From NCBI GenBank assembly GCA_018064445.1, contig JAGHVE010000032.1, forward strand, positions 1-45,497: a stretch of DNA of 45,497 nucleotides. Direction: 5' to 3'. Below the pieces are notes generated by a model. That model worked only from the letters and a program-made list of their open reading frames with translations, did no database searches and was not told where the DNA came from. Shown here piece after piece: positions 39,177-45,497 of this stretch. The position numbers were made by a program, and so were the translations under genes. The stretch comes from Candidatus Cacconaster equifaecalis (GTDB lineage: Bacteria; Bacteroidota; Bacteroidia; Bacteroidales; UBA932). Within the stretch, counting starts at the first letter, position 1; each line of letters opens with the position of its first letter.

Positions 39177-40534
39177 TGGCACAGAAACCATCGATACCGA
39201 AAGGGACAAGAGATTTCGGCCCGTCGGAGATGTACGGACGCAACTATATTTTCAATACAATCAGGTCCGTTTTCCAAAAATACGGATACCAGTGCATTGA
39301 AACGCCTTCCATCGAAAACCTGAGCACCCTGCTCGGCAAATACGGTGACGAAGGGGACAAACTGCTCTTCAAGATTCTGAATTCAGGAGACGCTTTCGCG
39401 AAGGTTGAGTCCTCGGCTCTGTCAAACAGCAACGCCCTGTCGCTCAAGGTTTGCGAGAAAGGACTCCGGTATGACCTCACGGTCCCTTTCGCAAGATTCG
39501 TGGTACAGCATCAGAACGAGATTTCATTTCCTTTCAAGAGATATCAGATTCAACCGGTATGGCGTGCCGACAGGCCGCAGAAAGGCCGTTACCGTGAATT
39601 TTACCAGTGTGACGCCGACGTTGTGGGAAGCAAGTCCCTCCTGAGCGAGATGGAACTGGTCCAGATTGTCGACGACGTCTTCACCGAATTCGGAGTCAGA
39701 GTCTGCATCAAGATAAACAACAGGAAGATACTGTACGGGCTTGCAGAAGTGTGCGGGGCTCCCGACAAGATGATTGACATCACCGTGGCCATCGACAAGA
39801 TTGACAAGATTGGCCTTGACAACGTGAAAGCCGAACTTTTCGAGAAGGGGTTGAGTTCCGAGGCGGTGGCCGTAATTGAACCGGTCCTGACACTCGAAGG
39901 GTCGAATGCCGAAAAAATCGAGAAAATCCGTGCCATCCTCAAGGAGAGCGGGACAGGCTTGAAGGGAGTCGAAGAGCTGGAATCGCTGTTCAGTCTGATT
40001 GACAGGGCCGGAATCGGGCAGAAGGTGGAGATTGACCTCTCCCTCGCCCGCGGACTCAATTATTACACCGGTGCCATTTTCGAAGTGAAGGCACTCGATT
40101 TTGAGATAGGCAGCATCTGCGGAGGAGGACGATATGACGACCTTACCGGAATCTTCGGCCTTCCCGGTCTCTCCGGCGTAGGCATCAGTTTCGGCGCGGA
40201 CCGTATATATGACGTGCTCGGCGGTCTCGACCTCTTCCCGAAAGAGAACACCGGCAGCGCCAGAGTCCTTTTCACCAATATGGGAGAAAAGGAGGTGGCA
40301 TGGCTCATCCCAGTGGCGTCTCTGCTTAGGAAAAACGGAATATCCTGTGAAATCTATCCGGAAAACCGCAAGCTGAGGAACCAGTTTGAATATGCCGACA
40401 GGAAAGGCATTCCGTTCCTTGCCATAGTCGGAGAGAATGAAGTCGCCGAAGGTGTTGTGACACTGAAGAATCTGACGACAGGAGAGCAGAAAATGCTCAA
40501 GCCTGACGAACTCATCAATGCCCTGAATCTTTAA
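39176..40534 (+). CDS. hisS: Histidyl-tRNA synthetase
   Basis: [64 protein letters not shown]. Confidence 0.97.
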   Translation: MAQKPSIPKGTRDFGPSEMYGRNYIFNTIRSVFQKYGYQCIETPSIENLSTLLGKYGDEGDKLLFKILNSGDAFAKVESSALSNSNALSLKVCEKGLRYDLTVPFARFVVQHQNEISFPFKRYQIQPVWRADRPQKGRYREFYQCDADVVGSKSLLSEMELVQIVDDVFTEFGVRVCIKINNRKILYGLAEVCGAPDKMIDITVAIDKIDKIGLDNVKAELFEKGLSSEAVAVIEPVLTLEGSNAEKIEKIRAILKESGTGLKGVEELESLFSLIDRAGIGQKVEIDLSLARGLNYYTGAIFEVKALDFEIGSICGGGRYDDLTGIFGLPGLSGVGISFGADRIYDVLGGLDLFPKENTGSARVLFTNMGEKEVAWLIPVASLLRKNGISCEIYPENRKLRNQFEYADRKGIPFLAIVGENEVAEGVVTLKNLTTGEQKMLKPDELINALNL

Positions 40535-40538
40535 CAGA

Positions 40539-41666
40539 ATGAAAGATATGTCAAGAAAAACCATCATTGCATCAGCTGCACTCTGCATTCTTCTCGCCTC
40601 CTGCGGGCAGAAAGCGGCCGAAACACCTCAAAACACAGTTCCGGAAAAGAGAGTGACCGCCGTCACCACCAGGCAACTCCTGATTCCCTATACGGCACCG
40701 GCCCAAATCCGGGGAAAAGAGGACATTGAGATATATCCTCAGGTCACCGGAACCCTCGAGGAAGTGCTGGTCAAGGAAGGACAGGCTGTGAAGAAGGGCC
40801 AGCGGATGTTCCTCATAAATGCGATGGCCTATCAGGCTGCCGTAGAGAATGCCACGGCATCCGTAGTGCTCGCCAACGCGAACGTCGAGACCCACAAGAT
40901 TGAACTTGAAGCCACGAAGCAACTGTATCTCAAAGGAGTTGTGGCGGAGCACCAGTATAAGGTCCACGCCAACAACCTCGCCGTTGCGCAGGCCCAGCTG
41001 GCCGAAGCGCAAGCAGTTCTCAAGAGAGCGAAAAATGACCTCAGTTACACGACGATATGCGCTCCGCACGATGGTGTGGTCGGAACCATAGGCTACCGTC
41101 AGGGAAGCCTCGTCGGCCCCCAGATGTCCTCCCCCATTACAATCGTGAGCGACAACAGCAAAGTGTATGCGTACGTTTCAATGAACGCCAACACCTATAT
41201 GGAGATGATCAAGGAGTATGGCTCGAAGGAGGCGATGATTGACAGCCTTCCCGATGTGGAACTGCTGCTCGGGCAGGATGTCGTCTATCCCTACACGGGA
41301 AGAGTCGAAACAATTTCCGGGGTCATAGACAATCTGACCGGTGCGGTAAGCGTAAGGGCCGCTTTTGAAAATCCTGAAGGAATTCTTTCGTCGGGAGCGA
41401 GCGGAGAACTGAGAATATCGTTCGAGTACGACGGCATTGTCATCCCCCGCTCCGCCACATACGAAATACAGGACAAACATTTCGTTTACAAGGTTGTGAA
41501 AGAGGCTGACAATTCTTACACCGCCGTATCATCCGAAGTTGCCACATATCGTCTGGACAATTCCAGTTATCTTATTGACAAAGGGTTGCAGGACGGTGAT
41601 ATAATCGTCCTGGAAGGGGTGAGCAAGATGAAAAACGGTATGAAGATAGTCCCGAAAAAGGAATAG
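40539..41666 (+). CDS. RND efflux periplasmic adaptor (membrane fusion protein)
   Basis: Lipoprotein signal (LASC), biotinyl-lipoyl like QVTGTLEEVLVKEGQAVKKGQRMFLI, coiled-coil hairpin. Confidence 0.94.
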   Translation: MKDMSRKTIIASAALCILLASCGQKAAETPQNTVPEKRVTAVTTRQLLIPYTAPAQIRGKEDIEIYPQVTGTLEEVLVKEGQAVKKGQRMFLINAMAYQAAVENATASVVLANANVETHKIELEATKQLYLKGVVAEHQYKVHANNLAVAQAQLAEAQAVLKRAKNDLSYTTICAPHDGVVGTIGYRQGSLVGPQMSSPITIVSDNSKVYAYVSMNANTYMEMIKEYGSKEAMIDSLPDVELLLGQDVVYPYTGRVETISGVIDNLTGAVSVRAAFENPEGILSSGASGELRISFEYDGIVIPRSATYEIQDKHFVYKVVKEADNSYTAVSSEVATYRLDNSSYLIDKGLQDGDIIVLEGVSKMKNGMKIVPKKE

Positions 41667-41678
41667 AACCATCCCGAT

Positions 41679-44600
41679 ATGCAACTCAAGACATTCATAA
41701 AGAAGCCGGTACTGAGTTCAGTCGTCAGTATCCTCATAGTCATCGTGGGTGTGATGGGACTGACATCCCTTCCCATCGAGCAGTACCCCGATATCGCGCC
41801 TCCGACAGTGTTTGTATCAGCATCCTACTACGGAGCGTCCGCCCAGACAATACAGAAATCTGTCATCATTCCGCTTGAGGAAGCCATCAACGGCGTGGAG
41901 AATATGATGTATGTAACCTCCACTGCCGGAAACACCGGAGAAGCCGAGATATCGGTCTATTTCAAGCAGGGGACGGATCCGGATATGGCTACCGTCAACG
42001 TGCAGAACCGTGTTTCCCAAGCTTTGGCAAAACTTCCCGCCGAGGTGCGTCAGGCCGGAGTGACCGTCCAGAAACAGCAGAACTCCATCCTGCAGTTCAT
42101 CTCCATCTCGTCCCCCGATGACAAATTTGACGAGAACTTCCTATCCAACTATCTGAACATAAATCTCAAGCCGAAGATTATGAGAATCAACGGAGTGGGC
42201 AAGTTCAATCTGTTCGGTGCGGAATATTCAATGCGAGTGTGGCTCAAGCCGGACGTGATGGCGGGATATAATCTCACTCCCTCCGACGTAATTGCAGCAC
42301 TGGCGGACCAGAATATCGAGGCGGCTACGGGTACGTTCGGAGACAACAGCCCGGAGCAGACCCAGTACACGATGGTTTACAAAGGTCGTCTCAAGAGCAT
42401 TGAGGAGTTCAACAAAATCATCATCCGTCAAAGTGACAACGGGGAGATTCTCTATCTCGGCCAGATTGCCGATGTGGAACTCGGAGCCGAACACTATCTG
42501 TTCAACAGTCAGATTGACGGCCACGCAGGAGCGCTCTGTGCAGTCTATCAGACAGCCGGATCGAATGCCAAGGTGGTCAACGAGCAGATTGCGGAACTCA
42601 TCAGGCAGGAAAGAGAGGCCCAGCCCGACTTGAAGTTCGATGTCCTGATGGACACCAACGACTTCCTCAACGCATCCATCCACGAGGTCATCAAGACACT
42701 GCTGGAAGCACTCGTGCTGGTTGTCATCATAGTCCTGCTCTTCCTGCACGACTGGCAGTCAACCCTGATTCCTTTCGTCGGGATTTTCGTCTCCCTTATC
42801 GGAACCTTCGCCTTTATGATGGCGGCCGGGTTCTCAATCAATATGATTTCCCTTTTCGCACTGGTGCTGGTAATCGGTACCGTGGTGGATGACAGTATAG
42901 TGGTGGTGGAAGCTGTCCACACGAAGCTGGACAGCGGTTACAAGTCACCGATGAAGGCCGCCATCGATGCGATGAGTGAGATTACGACAGCCGTGATCAC
43001 CTCATCCCTGGTATTTATGGCGGTGTTCATCCCCGTGAGCATGATGCCCGGAACAAGCGGAACATTCTTCCGCCAGTTCGGTCTTACAATGGCGGTAGCC
43101 GTGGGAATCTCAGCAATCAACGCCCTGACCCTCTCCCCCGCCCTCTGTGCGCTTCTGATCAAACCCGCCGCTGACGGGAACGGGAAGAAACCGGGTCTCT
43201 ACAAACGGTTCAGCATAGCGTTCGACACCACCTTCGTCAAGATGAGCGAGAAATACAGGAACGGCATCCGCCCCTTCATAAAAAGGCCCTGGATTGCTTT
43301 CATCGTGGTTATCGCATCTGTCATCGTGATGGTCTGGTCGGTCAAGACGACTCCCGCCGGATTCGTTCCTCAGGAAGACAAGGGAATGTTCATCTGCGAT
43401 GTCATAATGCCCCCCAGCACCTCCCTCAGCATCACCACCGGCACGATGGAGAAAATTGCAGAGGAAATCAAAGTTCTGGACGGGGTGAAGAATGTCGGAA
43501 TGGTGGCCGGATACGGATTCACCGCAGGAAGGGCCTCCAATGCCGGATTCATAATAATCACTCTGAAAGAGTGGGAGGAACGCGAATTCATGTCCATATA
43601 CAAGACGATGCAGGAGGTTTACAGCAATATCGCACCGCACTACCCGGATGCATCCGTGATGCCTTTTATGATGCCTATGATTCCGGGCTACGGAAGCTCC
43701 GCCGACACCGAACTGTATCTTCAGGACAAGACAGGCGGGGAAATCGAAGATTTCGACAAGATGAAAAATGAATTCCTCGCGGCGTTGAACGAGAATCCCA
43801 AAATCAATTCTGCATACACTGCCTTCAACGTGGATAACCCGCAGTGGCTGGTATCGGTCGATGTTGCCAGATGCAAGAAAGCCGGAATCGACCTTACCTC
43901 CCTGATGTCAACGATGTCGTCATACATCGGAGGGGCTTACGTGAATGACGTCAACCTCTACGGCAAAACCTACAAGGTGATGGTTCAGGGGACTCCTGAG
44001 AGTCACGTGGATGAAAGCGCCCTGGACCAGACATACGCAAGGACAAAGGAAGGGACTCTCGCCCCTCTGAGCAATTTCATAAGCCTCAAGAGGATATACG
44101 GACCCTCTTCACTGGCGAGATTCAACCTGTTGAATTCCATTCAGATGAACGTCTCCCCCGCCCCCGGAGTCTCAACCGGAGACCTTATCACCGCCATCAA
44201 CGGCACAGCCGCAGAAGTACTTCCGAAAGACTTCTCGATTGAATACGGAGGTATGGCACGCGAGCAGAGCCAGGGCTCCAGTATGATGCTTATCTTCGGA
44301 TTGTCGGCACTTCTGATATTCCTGATTCTGTCATCCCTGTATGAGAGTTACGTGGTTCCGTTCTCGATAATGCTCTCCGTTCCCCTTGGGATTATGGGAG
44401 CGTTCCTGATGACGCGCCTGTTCGGACTTGACAACAACATCTACCTCCAGACAGGAGTCGTGATGCTTATCGGACTTCTTTCGAAGACCGGAATCCTCAT
44501 CGTCGAGTTCGCGCTGCAGAAGCGTCACGAAGGGATGAGCATCAAGGATTCCGCTCTGGAAGCCGCCAAAGAACGTCTCCGTCCCATCCTGATGACCGCA

Positions 44601-44810
44601 GGCACAATGGTCATCGGACTGCTTCCGCTCCTCACCAGCACCGGAGTCGGCGCAATGGGAAACATCAGCCTCGGCGTCGGAGCAATCTTCGGAATGCTTG
44701 TCGGCTGTATCGGACTGCTCTTCCTGGTGCCGTCACTCTTTGTGATATTCCAATCCATTCAGGAAAAAATCAAACCACTTGAAAAGGAAAGAGAATATGA
44801 TGAATATTAA
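41679..44810 (+). CDS. RND efflux permease, HAE1/AcrB-like
   Basis: MQLKTFIKKPVLSSVVSILIVIVGVMGLTSLPIEQYPDIAPP; 1043 aa; LVIGTVVDDSIVVVEAV. Confidence 0.95.
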   Translation: MQLKTFIKKPVLSSVVSILIVIVGVMGLTSLPIEQYPDIAPPTVFVSASYYGASAQTIQKSVIIPLEEAINGVENMMYVTSTAGNTGEAEISVYFKQGTDPDMATVNVQNRVSQALAKLPAEVRQAGVTVQKQQNSILQFISISSPDDKFDENFLSNYLNINLKPKIMRINGVGKFNLFGAEYSMRVWLKPDVMAGYNLTPSDVIAALADQNIEAATGTFGDNSPEQTQYTMVYKGRLKSIEEFNKIIIRQSDNGEILYLGQIADVELGAEHYLFNSQIDGHAGALCAVYQTAGSNAKVVNEQIAELIRQEREAQPDLKFDVLMDTNDFLNASIHEVIKTLLEALVLVVIIVLLFLHDWQSTLIPFVGIFVSLIGTFAFMMAAGFSINMISLFALVLVIGTVVDDSIVVVEAVHTKLDSGYKSPMKAAIDAMSEITTAVITSSLVFMAVFIPVSMMPGTSGTFFRQFGLTMAVAVGISAINALTLSPALCALLIKPAADGNGKKPGLYKRFSIAFDTTFVKMSEKYRNGIRPFIKRPWIAFIVVIASVIVMVWSVKTTPAGFVPQEDKGMFICDVIMPPSTSLSITTGTMEKIAEEIKVLDGVKNVGMVAGYGFTAGRASNAGFIIITLKEWEEREFMSIYKTMQEVYSNIAPHYPDASVMPFMMPMIPGYGSSADTELYLQDKTGGEIEDFDKMKNEFLAALNENPKINSAYTAFNVDNPQWLVSVDVARCKKAGIDLTSLMSTMSSYIGGAYVNDVNLYGKTYKVMVQGTPESHVDESALDQTYARTKEGTLAPLSNFISLKRIYGPSSLARFNLLNSIQMNVSPAPGVSTGDLITAINGTAAEVLPKDFSIEYGGMAREQSQGSSMMLIFGLSALLIFLILSSLYESYVVPFSIMLSVPLGIMGAFLMTRLFGLDNNIYLQTGVVMLIGLLSKTGILIVEFALQKRHEGMSIKDSALEAAKERLRPILMTAGTMVIGLLPLLTSTGVGAMGNISLGVGAIFGMLVGCIGLLFLVPSLFVIFQSIQEKIKPLEKEREYDEY

Positions 44811-45497
44811 AAATACAGCAGGCATTGCAGTGGCCATTGTCGCCGCAATACTCTCTTTGAATGCCTGCGGCATATATGGCAAATATCAATCAAACGTTCC
44901 GGAGGACCTTCAGAACGTTGTGATTCCCACCTATTCCGAGGTCTTCAATGACCCTAACCTGACTGCCCTGATTGACACTGCGCTGGCCCGCAATCTCGAC
45001 CTGAAGATTGCCCACGAAAGGATTATGCAGGCACATTCCCGCCTGACTGCCGCAAAACTGGCATATCTCCCGAGAATCAGTGCGGGAGGAGCGCCCGCCG
45101 TCACTCTGAATTCCACAAAAGGCGTATCCGCCTGGTCATATACTATGGGGACGGCATCGTGGGAGATTGACATCTTCGGAAGGTTGACCAACCGCAAGAG
45201 AATCGCCTCCTCCGCCAAGGAAGAGGCCATGGCTTTCGAACAGGCTGCACGGACCGAACTCATTGCGGCCGTGGCAACGTTGTATTATAACCTTCAGATG
45301 ATAAACGCCCAGATTATTGCCACCGACATCGCCTCATCCAATTGGGAAAAGTCCGTGAGCGCAATCAAGGATATGAAGGAGGCGGGTCTTGCAGACCAGG
45401 CCGGCGTTTCCCAGTTCGAAGGCTCCTACTACGCCACTCTTGCTAGCAGCAAGTCCCTCAAACTTCTGAAATACACGATTGAAAATGAATTGAGATA
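44797..45497 (+). CDS. Outer membrane efflux lipoprotein, TolC/OprM-like (truncated by window end)
   Basis: Open frame to window end, missing from ORF track: MMNIKNTAGIAVAIVAAILSLNACGIYGKYQSN...NPNLTALIDTALARNLDLKIAHERI-like; lipobox LNAC; overlaps permease end. Confidence 0.9.
   Translation, partial: MMNIKNTAGIAVAIVAAILSLNACGIYGKYQSNVPEDLQNVVIPTYSEVFNDPNLTALIDTALARNLDLKIAHERIMQAHSRLTAAKLAYLPRISAGGAPAVTLNSTKGVSAWSYTMGTASWEIDIFGRLTNRKRIASSAKEEAMAFEQAARTELIAAVATLYYNLQMINAQIIATDIASSNWEKSVSAIKDMKEAGLADQAGVSQFEGSYYATLASSKSLKLLKYTIENELR

Noticed and set aside
39524-40588. 354-codon reverse ORF antisense to hisS
   Set aside because: Shadow ORF of a well-defined hisS gene.
42228-43640. Reverse ORFs antisense to the RND permease
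   Set aside because: Shadow ORFs; the AcrB-like sense frame is continuous and convincing.
1-45497. Search for CRISPR arrays, transposases, integrases, toxin-antitoxin or restriction genes
   Set aside because: None recognised in the ORF translations, and no regularly spaced direct repeats seen by eye.

Overview
Gene-dense (~39 protein genes, 2 tRNAs), mostly housekeeping chromosomal segment that looks like a Bacteroidales/Bacteroidota genome: DUF4837, tricorn-like S41 protease, Rpb6-type omega, and many TAnnTTTG -7 boxes, several with TTTG -33 boxes 19-22 bp upstream. Order: def, ruvX, M23 peptidase, dxr, rseP, DUF4837, tRNA-Glu, rpsT, radC, nadK, pdxJ, OmpH/Skp, LysM+PBP1-like protein, nagB, recN, rpoZ-like, bamD, trxB, tRNA-Phe, priA, tyrosine phosphatase, fucP, fucI, M23+LysM, SirB1-like, ddl, nucleotidyltransferase, radA, nfo, recG, tricorn-like protease, HMA protein, TonB-dependent receptor, sppA, nfnA-like, gltD/nfnB-like, hisS, and an RND efflux adaptor/permease/outer-membrane factor (last truncated by the window end). 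I saw no CRISPR array, transposon, phage or clear defence island. The best candidate for an under-described system is the tightly packed TonB receptor (Cys-rich plug motif CKMACC) - HMA (CxxC) - tricorn-like protease unit. Other points of interest are an M23 protein that has lost the first His of its HxH motif, radC running 62 bp into convergent nadK, several overlapping or back-to-back promoters, and a minimal fucI-fucP pair without kinase or aldolase. All product calls come from reading motifs; no database search was run.
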